Of a stretch of 28,558 nucleotides of DNA, positions 1 to 7,852 are shown in pieces. The stretch is taken from the NCBI GenBank assembly GCA_050944015.1, contig JBMNQG010000022.1, positions 1 through 28,558 on the forward strand, read 5' to 3'. This stretch comes from DUOX01 sp050944015. GTDB taxonomy: Bacteria; Bacillota; Clostridia; Oscillospirales; Oscillospiraceae. The notes under the pieces were generated by a model. That model saw nothing but the letters and a program-made list of their open reading frames with translations. It was not told where the DNA came from and made no database searches. Numbering within the stretch: the stretch's first letter is position 1; the number at the start of each line of letters is the position of its first letter. Both the position numbers and the translations under genes were made by a program.

Positions 1-1178
1 TCGGAGCATATGACTATATATTCGATTACGTTTTGAAGCTCCCGGACGTTTCCGGGCCAATCGTAGCTCTCAAAGCTGATGTAGGCGCTTTCCGGCATGG
101 TAAGCGTGCGGCCGTGTTTTTTGCAGTACTCGCTGAAATAGTATTTCACCAGTGGCGCGATATCGCCTTTGCGCTCCCGGAGGGGCGGTATGTGGATGGG
201 TATTACGGACAAACGGTAGAACAGGTCTTCCCGGAATTTCCCCTCCTGAATCTTCTGGCGCAGATTAGCGTTTGTGGCAGCTATTACCCGCACGTCCAGA
301 GATATTGGAGTTGTACCGCCCAGACGGATGACTTTCTTTTCCTGCAGCACCCGCAGCAGCTTTGTCTGCAGCTCAATGGGCAGGTCTCCGATTTCGTCCA
401 GCAGTATGGTTCCATGGTTTGCGATTTCAAAGAGTCCCGCCTTGCCGGTGGACCTGGCGCCGGTGAAAGCGCCCTTCTCGTAGCCGAATAGCTCCGATTC
501 CAGGAGATTTGCGGGGATGGCGGTGCAATTGACCTTCACATAGGGCTTGTCCTTTCGGTGGCTGAGGTGCTGAATTTTGTCGGCAACGACCTCCTTGCCC
601 ACGCCGGATTCTCCGGTGATGAGTATGGTCACGTCGGTGGGGGCTGCCATGGTTATTATCCGCATTATCTTCTTGATGGCCGGGTCCTCGCCAAGGAAGG
701 GGGGGCCGGAATCGCCGCCGAAATTTTCATAGATTTGGATGGCGTCGTTTTGCTTGCAGGAATTGCGGAACACTTCAAAGCGGGTTTTCAGCTCGTCAAC
801 ATCCATAACCGAGCTGACCACCAGCCGGATGTTTCCGTTCTCGTCGAACAAGGGGACACCGGAAGCATACCCGTTGATGTTTTTCCCGTTGATGTTGCGC
901 ATGAAACCCGCGCCGGAAACCTTGCGCTTGGAGCGGATAACGTCCGCGGAAACCGAGTGCTTGAACAAGACGCCTTCCCGCGCAATGTCAAACACAGACC
1001 GCCCTAAAATCTCCTCGGGTTTTATGCTTGAGTGACGGCAATAGGAGGGATTTACGTAAAGGGTTATTCCCTCCCCGTTGGTTACCAGAACGCCGTCGAG
1101 AAGGTTGTCCACAACTTCCCTGAAATCGATTCCTTCAGACAGGTCCTTGAATTGTTTATTGCTTTCCTGTTCAGTCAT
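1..1178 (-). CDS. Sigma-54-dependent transcriptional activator (PAS + AAA+), 3' end outside window
   Basis: The frame is open from ATG at 1178 to the window edge, giving 392 residues without a break. A PAS-like sensor region spans roughly residues 18-125. The AAA+ domain has Walker A GESGVGKE (189-196), the sigma-54 contact loop GAFTGA (236-241), Walker B LLDEIG (259-264) and the DWPGNVREL motif (373-381). Family knowledge: such proteins hydrolyse ATP to remodel the RNA polymerase-sigma-54 closed complex. The PAS region replaces a response-regulator receiver, so control is probably by a small ligand or redox cue rather than phosphorylation. The C-terminal HTH must lie beyond position 1. The start is supported by a GGGGGA ribosome site a few bases upstream. 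Its target is unknown, and I saw no good -24/-12 promoter in the intergenic regions read for one. Confidence 0.93.
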   Translation of the reverse strand, partial: MTEQESNKQFKDLSEGIDFREVVDNLLDGVLVTNGEGITLYVNPSYCRHSSIKPEEILGRSVFDIAREGVLFKHSVSADVIRSKRKVSGAGFMRNINGKNINGYASGVPLFDENGNIRLVVSSVMDVDELKTRFEVFRNSCKQNDAIQIYENFGGDSGPPFLGEDPAIKKIMRIITMAAPTDVTILITGESGVGKEVVADKIQHLSHRKDKPYVKVNCTAIPANLLESELFGYEKGAFTGARSTGKAGLFEIANHGTILLDEIGDLPIELQTKLLRVLQEKKVIRLGGTTPISLDVRVIAATNANLRQKIQEGKFREDLFYRLSVIPIHIPPLRERKGDIAPLVKYYFSEYCKKHGRTLTMPESAYISFESYDWPGNVRELQNVIEYIVICS

Positions 1179-1213
1179 TAGAGTCCCCCAGAAGAATAGT
1201 TAATGATTGACCT

Positions 1214-1238
1214 AAAAAGGTTCAAACAATAACCTTTT
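1214..1238. repeat. Inverted repeat upstream of the sigma-54 activator gene
   Basis: Arms AAAAGGTT (1215-1222) and AACCTTTT (1231-1238) are separated by 8 bases, about 36 bases upstream of the activator start. It could be an operator for autoregulation, or a weak terminator/attenuator in the leader, since the minus-strand right arm runs into TTTTT. The sequence cannot separate these. Confidence 0.4.
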
Positions 1239-1410
1239 CTTTACTTATATTTTATCATGAGTGTAGCAAACCTGCAACAAATTATTTTTGCACAAAAACT
1301 TTCATAAAATGAGGAGATATTACTTGTAATTGCCGAGGAATTATGATAAACTACTAGAAGTTGGCAAGCGATATATACTAAATGCCTAAAACTAGGAGGT
1401 CAGGCTTTAG

Positions 1411-1914
1411 ATGAGCAGAGAACGTTTGCTTTCCTCAACAAGAAAACTCAACTGGGTTACTGCCGGCTTAATCCTGATTTTGCTCGCCTGTTTTTCCCTG
1501 CCCTATTTCGAATATCCCGGCGGGGAGAAGACCGTCATATCCATCTGGGGATACCTTGGGTTTCCCGTTAAATTCGAGCAGATGGAATCTCTCTTGGACG
1601 TGAAATTCCTGAATATTAAGCATCTCAATGTGCCGCTCATCCTCATTGTATTTGGCATAGTCTCCATTTTGACTCTAATATTGAAGAAAGGCATAGCCAC
1701 CCAACTGTTTCCTCTTTTCTGGTCGGTATACGGCCTTATCGGGTATTTCACCAGCGAATTCATTCTTCTGGGCAACACCTATGCCTATTACATACATATC
1801 ATAATAATAGCCATCACATTTTTGGTTGTAGCGGCAAATATTGTGCTGTATGTAATCGAACTGAAAACCCGGCCCGAAACCGAGTATTTGGATATGGATG
1901 CCTGGTCCGCCTGA
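1411..1914 (+). CDS. Hypothetical four-helix membrane protein
   Basis: A 167-residue protein of unrecognised family. Four hydrophobic segments fit membrane helices at about residues 15-33, 73-92, 97-118 and 125-149. A polar loop lies at 35-70 and the short C-terminal tail is acidic (about 155-167). A strong AGGAGGT site lies about 9 bases before the ATG, and a clear terminator follows the stop, so it is a single-gene transcription unit. It is divergent from the sigma-54 activator, which makes it a possible target, but no -24/-12 promoter was seen in the 232-base gap. No catalytic motif is visible. Confidence 0.8.
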   Translation: MSRERLLSSTRKLNWVTAGLILILLACFSLPYFEYPGGEKTVISIWGYLGFPVKFEQMESLLDVKFLNIKHLNVPLILIVFGIVSILTLILKKGIATQLFPLFWSVYGLIGYFTSEFILLGNTYAYYIHIIIIAITFLVVAANIVLYVIELKTRPETEYLDMDAWSA

Positions 1915-1930
1915 TGCTTGGTTCCTCGAA

Positions 1931-1960
1931 AAAAATGACGGCCTGCGGGCCGTCATTTTT
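1931..1960. terminator. Bidirectional Rho-independent terminator
   Basis: A perfect 13-bp stem: AAAAATGACGGCC (1931-1943), loop TGCG, GGCCGTCATTTTT (1948-1960). The A/T ends of the stem give a U-tract on both strands. It can therefore end the membrane-protein gene (+) and the convergent YbaK-family gene (-). Confidence 0.9.
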
Positions 1961-1987
1961 TATGCGTTTTAATGCATTATGGTTTCC

Positions 1988-2461
1988 TTATTCCTCCGGC
2001 AGCTTGCAGACATCCACCCAATCTTTTGCGTTGGAATATTTGAAAAGCTCCTCGTTTGTAAGCTCGATGGCGCTGTTGGCGCTGCCAACGGCGGGGAATA
2101 CGCTCTCAAAACGGAGCATGCTCTTATCCAGATACACCGGGATGCCGGGATTTATGCCGAAAGGGCAGACCCCGCCCACGGGATGTCCAACCAATTCCAG
2201 AACCTCGTCGGGAGTTAGCATTTTTGCCTTGAAGCCGAATTTGTCCTTAAACTTTCTGTTGTCTACGCGGGCGTCCCCGGCGGCCACTATCAGCATGCAG
2301 CCCTCCGGCGTTTTAAAGGACAGGGTTTTGGCGATTCTGGCGGGGATGACTCCCACCGCCTGGGCGGCCAGCTCCACCGTGGCGCTGGACACGTCAAATT
2401 CCATGATTTTGTCGGCGATTCCGAATTGTCTGAAGTATTCTCTGCATCTCTCTATAGACAT
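1988..2461 (-). CDS. YbaK/EbsC-family aminoacyl-tRNA deacylase
   Basis: A 157-residue protein, the usual size for free-standing YbaK/ProX editing domains. Visible family features are the conserved lysine in RIAKTLSF (K45) and the glycine loop GGVCPFG (96-102). Family members hydrolyse mischarged aminoacyl-tRNAs, such as Cys- or Ala-tRNA(Pro), in trans in the cytoplasm. The exact substrate cannot be read from the sequence. The gene is convergent with the membrane-protein gene and divergent from argG, so it is probably monocistronic and ends at the shared terminator. Confidence 0.88.
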   Translation of the reverse strand: MSIERCREYFRQFGIADKIMEFDVSSATVELAAQAVGVIPARIAKTLSFKTPEGCMLIVAAGDARVDNRKFKDKFGFKAKMLTPDEVLELVGHPVGGVCPFGINPGIPVYLDKSMLRFESVFPAVGSANSAIELTNEELFKYSNAKDWVDVCKLPEE

Positions 2462-2529
2462 TCTGCTTTACCTCTTTTACGCTGTAGTAAACTAAATTTA
2501 TTCTAACAAATTATTGCCAGAAAGTCAAA

Positions 2530-2615
2530 TGCATAATATTCACAACTTTTTGAATAATTCACGGAAATTATAAATATTATTCATATAATTATTAATATTT
2601 TTGCATTATCACTAT
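2530..2615 (+). promoter_or_regulatory. A+T-rich argG control region with possible ArgR half-sites
   Basis: The 222-base gap between the YbaK-family gene and argG is very A+T-rich. It holds three ATTCA half-sites in the same orientation (2538-2542, 2557-2561, 2579-2583) and one TGAAT (2551-2555). A -10-like TATAAT lies at 2584-2589, without a convincing -35. Half-sites of this kind make up ARG boxes, but the spacings do not match the standard TGAAT-N4-ATTCA operator. ArgR control is therefore only a suggestion. Confidence 0.3.
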
Positions 2616-2683
2616 TGCAATTGCCGCCGGGGAGTGATATACTTTTCCAAAAATCAGTTATAGACGAAACTGGAGGATTTAAT

Positions 2684-3898
2684 ATGAAAGACATCAAAAA
2701 GTGCGTGCTGGCCTATTCCGGAGGGCTTGACACTTCCATAATAATTCCCTGGCTGAAGGAAAATTACGGCTGCGAGGTTATTGCCGTCTGCGCCAACGTG
2801 GGGCAGGGGGATGAGGAGCTTGATGGCCTGGAGGAAAAGGCCATAAAGACAGGGGCGTCCAAGCTGTATATTTTGGATTTGGTGGACGAGTTTGTGGACG
2901 ATTTTATAATCCCCACCATGAAGGCCGGTGCCAAGTATGAAGGGTATCTTCTGGGCACCAGCACCGCAAGGCCCGTCATAGCAAAGGGGCTCGTGGAGGT
3001 CGCGCTGAAAGAGGGGGCCGACGCCATTTGCCACGGCTGCACCGGCAAGGGCAATGACCAGGTGCGTTTTGAGCTGACCATAAAGGCCCTGGCTCCCCAG
3101 ATGAAGGTCATAGCACCCTGGAGAGAATGGGACATCAAGAGCAGGGACGATGAAATTGACTACGCCGAGGCCCATAACGTCCCCCTTAAAATAAGCAGGG
3201 ATACAAACTATTCCAAGGATAAGAACATATGGCACCTGAGCCATGAGGGCCTCGACCTTGAGAATCCGGAAAACGAGCCCCAGTACAATAAGCCCGGATT
3301 TTTGGAGATGGGCGTTTCGCCCGAGATGGCTCCGGATAAGCCAACATACGTTGAAATTGAATTTGAAAAGGGCGTACCGGTGGCCCTGGACGGCGTGAGT
3401 ATGAAGGCCAGCGAGATAATCTTCAAGCTCAATAAGATAGGCGGCGAAAACGGCATAGGCATCCTGGACTTGGTGGAAAACCGCCTTGTGGGCATGAAGA
3501 GCAGGGGAGTTTACGAGACACCCGGCGGCACCATCCTCTATAAGGCCCATGAAATCCTTGAAACCCTGTGCCTGGACAAGGAGACCGCCCACCTGAAAGA
3601 ACAGCTTGCCGTAAAATACGCCGAACTGGTTTACAACGGCCAGTGGTATACCCCGCTACGGGAGGCTCTTGCCGCCTTTGTGGATAAGACCCAGGAGACG
3701 GTCACGGGAAAGGTAAGGCTCAAGCTCTATAAGGGCAACGTTATCAACGCAGGGGTTTCCTCGCCCTACAGCCTGTATTCGGAAGCCATAGCCACCTTCG
3801 GCGAGAGCGATTACAACCAAAAGGACGCGGAAGGTTTCATAAACCTTTTCGGCCTGCCAGTAAAGATAAAGGCAATGAGGGAAAAGGGCCTGCTGTAA
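2684..3898 (+). CDS. argG: Argininosuccinate synthase
   Basis: A 404-residue protein, full family length. It condenses citrulline and aspartate with ATP to argininosuccinate, the penultimate step of arginine synthesis, in the cytoplasm. The N-terminal PP-loop AYSGGLDTS and the GCTGKGND motif are characteristic, and similarity runs to the C-terminus. The chosen ATG has TGGAGG about 8 bases upstream; an upstream in-frame ATG at 2615 would add 23 unrelated residues and has no ribosome site. The gene stands alone: argH and the other arg genes are not adjacent. It ends at the terminator shared with the convergent aromatic operon. Confidence 0.98.
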   Translation: MKDIKKCVLAYSGGLDTSIIIPWLKENYGCEVIAVCANVGQGDEELDGLEEKAIKTGASKLYILDLVDEFVDDFIIPTMKAGAKYEGYLLGTSTARPVIAKGLVEVALKEGADAICHGCTGKGNDQVRFELTIKALAPQMKVIAPWREWDIKSRDDEIDYAEAHNVPLKISRDTNYSKDKNIWHLSHEGLDLENPENEPQYNKPGFLEMGVSPEMAPDKPTYVEIEFEKGVPVALDGVSMKASEIIFKLNKIGGENGIGILDLVENRLVGMKSRGVYETPGGTILYKAHEILETLCLDKETAHLKEQLAVKYAELVYNGQWYTPLREALAAFVDKTQETVTGKVRLKLYKGNVINAGVSSPYSLYSEAIATFGESDYNQKDAEGFINLFGLPVKIKAMREKGLL

Positions 3899-3907
3899 CG
3901 GCATAAA

Positions 3908-3945
3908 ATAAAAGCTGCTATCGGAAGGATAGCAGCTTATTATTT
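3908..3945. terminator. Bidirectional terminator between argG and aroQ
   Basis: An 11-bp stem, AAGCTGCTATC (3912-3922) with GATAGCAGCTT (3928-3938) and loop GGAAG. It is followed by TATTATTTT on the plus strand and TTTATTTT on the minus strand. It ends argG (+) and the eight-gene aromatic operon (-). Confidence 0.88.
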
Positions 3946-3953
3946 TGCCCGAA

Positions 3954-4397
3954 TTAGTCGGACGCTTTTTCTATCAAATCCTTCAAGACTTTTGCCGCCA
4001 TTACATAGCCCGCGAAGCCGAAGCCGGAAAAGGTTTTGACGCAGGCCATGCCGGCGTAGGAAATCCGCCTGAACTCTTCCCTTGCGGAAATGTCGGAGAT
4101 ATGCACCTCCACGGCGGGAATGGAGACAGCCTTCAGGGCGTCAAGAATGGCAATGCTGGTATGAGTGTAGGCGGCGGGATTAATGATTATGCCCTGAAAC
4201 TTTCCGTAGGCCTTCTGTATGGCGTCCACAATGGCCCCTTCGTGGTTGGACTGGAAGAATACGGTCTCAATCCCCAGCTTGTCGCATTCCCTTTTTACGT
4301 AGTTTATCAGGTCCGAATAGGTTTTTGAGCCGTATATATCCTTTTCCCTAATGCCCAGCATATTGATGTTAGGGCCGTTTATCACCAATATTTTCAT
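3954..4397 (-). CDS. aroQ: 3-dehydroquinate dehydratase, type II
   Basis: A 147-residue protein, the normal size for the small type II dodecameric enzyme, which removes water from 3-dehydroquinate to give 3-dehydroshikimate. Family signatures are GPNINMLG near the N-terminus, the catalytic tyrosine in DIYG, SNHEGAIVD, NPAAYTHTSIA, and EVHISD with REEFR carrying the catalytic His and the mobile Arg. It is the last gene of the operon and overlaps the end of the aroE-aroK fusion by 29 bases. AGAGGTG lies upstream of the ATG inside that gene. The overlap suggests translational coupling. Confidence 0.97.
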   Translation of the reverse strand: MKILVINGPNINMLGIREKDIYGSKTYSDLINYVKRECDKLGIETVFFQSNHEGAIVDAIQKAYGKFQGIIINPAAYTHTSIAILDALKAVSIPAVEVHISDISAREEFRRISYAGMACVKTFSGFGFAGYVMAAKVLKDLIEKASD

Positions 4398-5610
4398 AAT
4401 ACACCTCTATTGCTTTTTGGACTGTCTGGGCGAAATCGCCGCTGTTGTCCACAACGGCGTCCGCAAACAACTCGTACCGGGGCCGCCTAACCCTGAACAT
4501 CTCCTCCAAACTGCCGGACTGGGAAAGTGGCCTTCCATCGGCGGGCAGCTCCTTTATGGGCCGCGTTATATACAGCACTATGCCGTTTTGACGCAGGGGA
4601 AGGTAGTTCTCATCCCGAAGGACGCACCCGCCTCCCGTGGCGATTACGTACCCGGTTTCCTTGCCCAAATCTGATATGACTTCAGATTCCAATTGCCTGA
4701 AATGCCCCTCCCCGTGCCGGGCGAAAATCTCCGGTATGGACATGCCGGCTCTGGTCGCGATTTCCTCGTCCGTGTCCACAAATTTCTTCCCCAGCTCTTG
4801 CGCCAGCGCCTTGCCCAAGGTGCTCTTGCCGGACCCTGGCATGCCGATTAAAACTACGTTGCTCATCTGCCGGCGCAGGGCGGCGACGACTTCTTCTATC
4901 TTCGTGTCAGGTATTTTCTTACCAGTGAAAAGCTCGGCGCTTGCCTTGGCCTGCACCACCAGCATGGGCAGTCCCCCGGAACGGGGAAGGCCACGCCTTT
5001 CCGCCTCCAACAGCAGGGCGGTTTTAAGCGGGTTATAAATTACGTCCAAAACCCCGGAAAGTTTGGGAAAGAGACTTAAATCCACGGGGGACTTGCCGCA
5101 ATTGGGGTACATTCCCACCGGCGTGGTGTTAACCAGAACATCGGCGTCCGCATGGCGGGAAAGGTTGGAGTAGTTGTTTTCACCAGTTCGGGAGATTAGG
5201 ACTATTTCGCCTGCACCTAGTTTTTTTGACGCCGCCTGAGCCGTCATAGCTGTGCCGCCGGTGCCCAGAATGATTATTTTTTTCCCCTCAAATGAGATGC
5301 CGCTTCTCGTAGCCATGTATATAAAGCCCTGTAAGTCCGTGTTATAGCCGCAAAGCCTGCCGTCTTTCACCACAAGGGTGTTGACGCTGCCTATCCCGGC
5401 GGCGTCCGGGTCAAGGTAATCGCAGAAGGGCATAACCGCCTTCTTATATGGTATGGTCACGTTGAGCCCGCAGAAATCCCTTTTTTTGATAAATTCATCC
5501 AGTTCGTTCCTTGGGACGGGCCGGAGAATGTATTCATAGGAGGCCAGCGTGCCGTGTATCTGGGGGGAAAAGCTGTGGCCGATTTTTTCGCCTATAAGTC
5601 CGTATTTCAT
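4369..5610 (-). CDS. aroE-aroK: Bifunctional shikimate dehydrogenase - shikimate kinase fusion
   Basis: One 413-codon frame joins two consecutive shikimate-pathway enzymes. Residues 1-248 are shikimate dehydrogenase: HSFSPQIHG shikimate site, catalytic Lys in NVTIPYKK (about 56), Asp in GYNTD (about 92), NADP loop GTGGTA (117-122), and NTTPVGMYP. Residues 249-413 are shikimate kinase: P-loop GMPGSGKST (256-264), VDTD (278-281), FR (304-305), GGG (326-328), lid DGRPL and RRPRYE. The kinase begins at an internal Met (249; position 4866), but no ribosome site precedes it, so I read a true fusion. The product would take dehydroshikimate to shikimate 3-phosphate. The start has AAGGATG upstream, 12 bases after pheA. 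Confidence 0.95.
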   Translation of the reverse strand: MKYGLIGEKIGHSFSPQIHGTLASYEYILRPVPRNELDEFIKKRDFCGLNVTIPYKKAVMPFCDYLDPDAAGIGSVNTLVVKDGRLCGYNTDLQGFIYMATRSGISFEGKKIIILGTGGTAMTAQAASKKLGAGEIVLISRTGENNYSNLSRHADADVLVNTTPVGMYPNCGKSPVDLSLFPKLSGVLDVIYNPLKTALLLEAERRGLPRSGGLPMLVVQAKASAELFTGKKIPDTKIEEVVAALRRQMSNVVLIGMPGSGKSTLGKALAQELGKKFVDTDEEIATRAGMSIPEIFARHGEGHFRQLESEVISDLGKETGYVIATGGGCVLRDENYLPLRQNGIVLYITRPIKELPADGRPLSQSGSLEEMFRVRRPRYELFADAVVDNSGDFAQTVQKAIEVYYENIGDKRP

Positions 5611-5622
5611 AACAAGCCATCC

Positions 5623-6765
5623 TTAGAAGACTTCCGTGTATGCCCCCAGGAAAACGAAGAAGGGGTCGCTTTCCAAAAGGGACAGGACGTCAAGGGTTTC
5701 CTCAGACTCCACCGAGGCTTCCAGGTCGAAATAGAAAACGAATTCGAAGTCCTTGCCGGGGATAGGCCGGCTCTCTATCTTGCACAGGTTCAATCCCCTG
5801 GCGGAAAACTTGGAAAGCAGGCTGTACAGGGAGCCCGGCTTATGGGGCACCGAGGACATGAAGGAAATCTTGTTGGAGCCGGGGTATATCTCCATTTTCT
5901 TTGAAATGCATATAAAGCGGGTGTAGTTGTGGTCGCTGTTCTGCACCTTGTCTGAGATGACGGAAAGCCCGTATACATCGGCGCAGTTTGCCGAGGATAT
6001 AGCGGCTATATCGCTGCGCTCCGACTGAGCCACGTATTGGGCGGCCGCAGCGGTGTTGGAAAAGACCGTGGCCCTGATATGGGGATGGGCCCTTAAAAAG
6101 TCGCTGCACTGGTCCAGGGCCTGCTCGTGGGACACTATCTCAGTTATATCCTCCAGCTTGACGCCGGGCTTTGCCAGAAGCATATGCTCTATCTTCAGCT
6201 TAAGGCTCCTGACGATATAAAACTTGTATTTTACCATCAGGTCGTAAACCTCGGTTACGGAGCCGGCGGAGCTGTTTTCAATGGGCAGAATGCCGTATCT
6301 GCACATGCCGCTTTCCACTGCCTGGAATACACCCTCGAATCGGCTGAAGTACATTATCTGGGGCAGGGAGAAGAGCCTATCGCAGACAAGCTGGGAGTAT
6401 GCGCCCTCCACCCCCTGACAGGCAACCACGGCTTTGAAGGGAAAGCTCTGTTCAGTTTCAGTTGCCGCCTTTTCAATCTGCTCGCGTAGAGCCGACTTGC
6501 CACCTCGGAGCCTGTATTCCTGATAGTTGCGGCTCAAATCGAAAATGGTGTTGAACAGGGTCTTAGTGTAGTTTTCAAGTTCGTTGCCGGCAATGCCCGT
6601 AACCCGGTAAAGTATTTCCCTCTCCCTGGCGGAGGACTTCACAGGGAGGCCGGTTTTGGCTTTTTCGTCAGCAATTTGTGAGACTATTTCCATTCTCTGC
6701 TTGAACAGCCGGGCCAGTTCGTCGTCAATGCCGTCTATTTTGGATCTTAATTCTTCCAGCTTCAT
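5623..6765 (-). CDS. pheA: Chorismate mutase - prephenate dehydratase (P-protein)
   Basis: A 380-residue bifunctional enzyme converting chorismate through prephenate to phenylpyruvate. Residues 1-85 are an AroQ-class helical chorismate mutase. Residues 113-287 are the dehydratase, with GVEGAYS (118-124), ENSSAG and the catalytic Thr in NYTRF (TRF 282-284). Residues 298-375 form an ACT domain with ESRP (331-334), the element that binds phenylalanine in this family, so Phe feedback inhibition is expected. I start at ATG 6765, preceded by AAAGGATG. A longer frame to 6795 would overlap aroC and lacks a ribosome site. Only 4 bases separate it from the aroC stop. Confidence 0.97.
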   Translation of the reverse strand: MKLEELRSKIDGIDDELARLFKQRMEIVSQIADEKAKTGLPVKSSAREREILYRVTGIAGNELENYTKTLFNTIFDLSRNYQEYRLRGGKSALREQIEKAATETEQSFPFKAVVACQGVEGAYSQLVCDRLFSLPQIMYFSRFEGVFQAVESGMCRYGILPIENSSAGSVTEVYDLMVKYKFYIVRSLKLKIEHMLLAKPGVKLEDITEIVSHEQALDQCSDFLRAHPHIRATVFSNTAAAAQYVAQSERSDIAAISSANCADVYGLSVISDKVQNSDHNYTRFICISKKMEIYPGSNKISFMSSVPHKPGSLYSLLSKFSARGLNLCKIESRPIPGKDFEFVFYFDLEASVESEETLDVLSLLESDPFFVFLGAYTEVF

Positions 6766-6769
6766 TTTT

Positions 6770-7852
6770 TCACATCCTTTCGATAAGCATGTCAAGCAAT
6801 GTTATGGCGACAGCCGCCTCCACGCAGGGAACTGCTCTGGGCACTATGCAGGGGTCGTGCCTGCCGCCTATAGTAAGCGTGGTGTTTTCCATGGCGGTTA
6901 AATCAACCGTATCCTGGAGAATCCCAATGGAGGCCGTGGGCTTGATGGCCACGTCCATTACAAGGGGCATTCCGGAGCTTATGCCTCCCAGGATTCCGCC
7001 GTGGTTGTTAGTTCTGGTGCGGACCTCGCCATCAATGACTTCAAAGGGGTCGTTGTGCACCGAGCCCCGCATTCTGGCGGCAGCAAAGCCCGCCCCGAAG
7101 GATACGCCCCGGACCGCGGGAATTCCAAACACCGCCGCGGCCAGCCTGTTTTCAAGGCCGTGGAACATTGGTTCCCCCAGCCCTGGGAGAAGCCCCAGGG
7201 CGTAGCACCGGATAATGCCGCCAACTGAATCCATGTCCTGCTTTGCCCGCAGAATTTCCTCCCGCATTCTTTCCCCGGCGGCGTCGTCGTTTACGGGGAA
7301 GGCCTTGGAACGGATAGCCTCCAGTTCCTCTGGGCTCACGTTAACCGTGTCCAGCGGGCGGTCGGGCACTCCCGCAATCTCCAGAATTTGAGCCCCCACC
7401 GTTACTCCGCACTCGGCTAGAAGCTGCAGGCAGAGGGCTCCGGCAAAGCACAAGGGCGCTGTGAGCCTGCCGGAAAACTGGCCGCCTCCCCTGATGTCGT
7501 TATAGCCGCCGTATTTAACCATGGCGGTATAGTCAGCATGGGAGGGGCGCGGGACGGTTTTAAGCCTGCTGTAGTCCCCGGAGCGGGCGTCAGTGTTTTG
7601 TATGATGGCGCAGACCGGGGCGCCGCAGGTGGCGCCGTCAACGAGGCCGGAGATAAATTTTGGAACGTCTTCCTCCATCCGGGGGGTGGAGTACTCGCTC
7701 CTGCCGGGGGCGCGGCGGGCCATAAAGGCGGCCGCTTCCTCCATGTCAGGGTGAAAGCCCGGCGGGAGCCCCTCGATTACAACCCCAATTGCCTCGGAAT
7801 GGGACTGGCCGAAAATGGTTACTTTTATTTTTTCTCCAAACGTATTAGACAT
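6770..7852 (-). CDS. aroC: Chorismate synthase
   Basis: A 360-residue protein that removes phosphate from EPSP to give chorismate using reduced FMN. The N-terminus (FGQSHSEAIGVVIEG), RRAPGRSEYSTPR, the DIRGGGQFSGR segment and the RTNNHGGILGGISSG region are family hallmarks. It overlaps the end of aroA by 8 bases and has GGGAGG eight bases before its ATG, so translation is probably coupled to aroA. No separate flavin reductase is visible nearby, so it is presumably monofunctional and relies on cellular FMNH2. Confidence 0.98.
   Translation of the reverse strand: MSNTFGEKIKVTIFGQSHSEAIGVVIEGLPPGFHPDMEEAAAFMARRAPGRSEYSTPRMEEDVPKFISGLVDGATCGAPVCAIIQNTDARSGDYSRLKTVPRPSHADYTAMVKYGGYNDIRGGGQFSGRLTAPLCFAGALCLQLLAECGVTVGAQILEIAGVPDRPLDTVNVSPEELEAIRSKAFPVNDDAAGERMREEILRAKQDMDSVGGIIRCYALGLLPGLGEPMFHGLENRLAAAVFGIPAVRGVSFGAGFAAARMRGSVHNDPFEVIDGEVRTRTNNHGGILGGISSGMPLVMDVAIKPTASIGILQDTVDLTAMENTTLTIGGRHDPCIVPRAVPCVEAAVAITLLDMLIERM

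Noticed and set aside
2551..2561. TGAATAATTCA as a consensus ARG box
   Set aside because: The half-sites are separated by one base instead of four, so it is not a standard ArgR operator.
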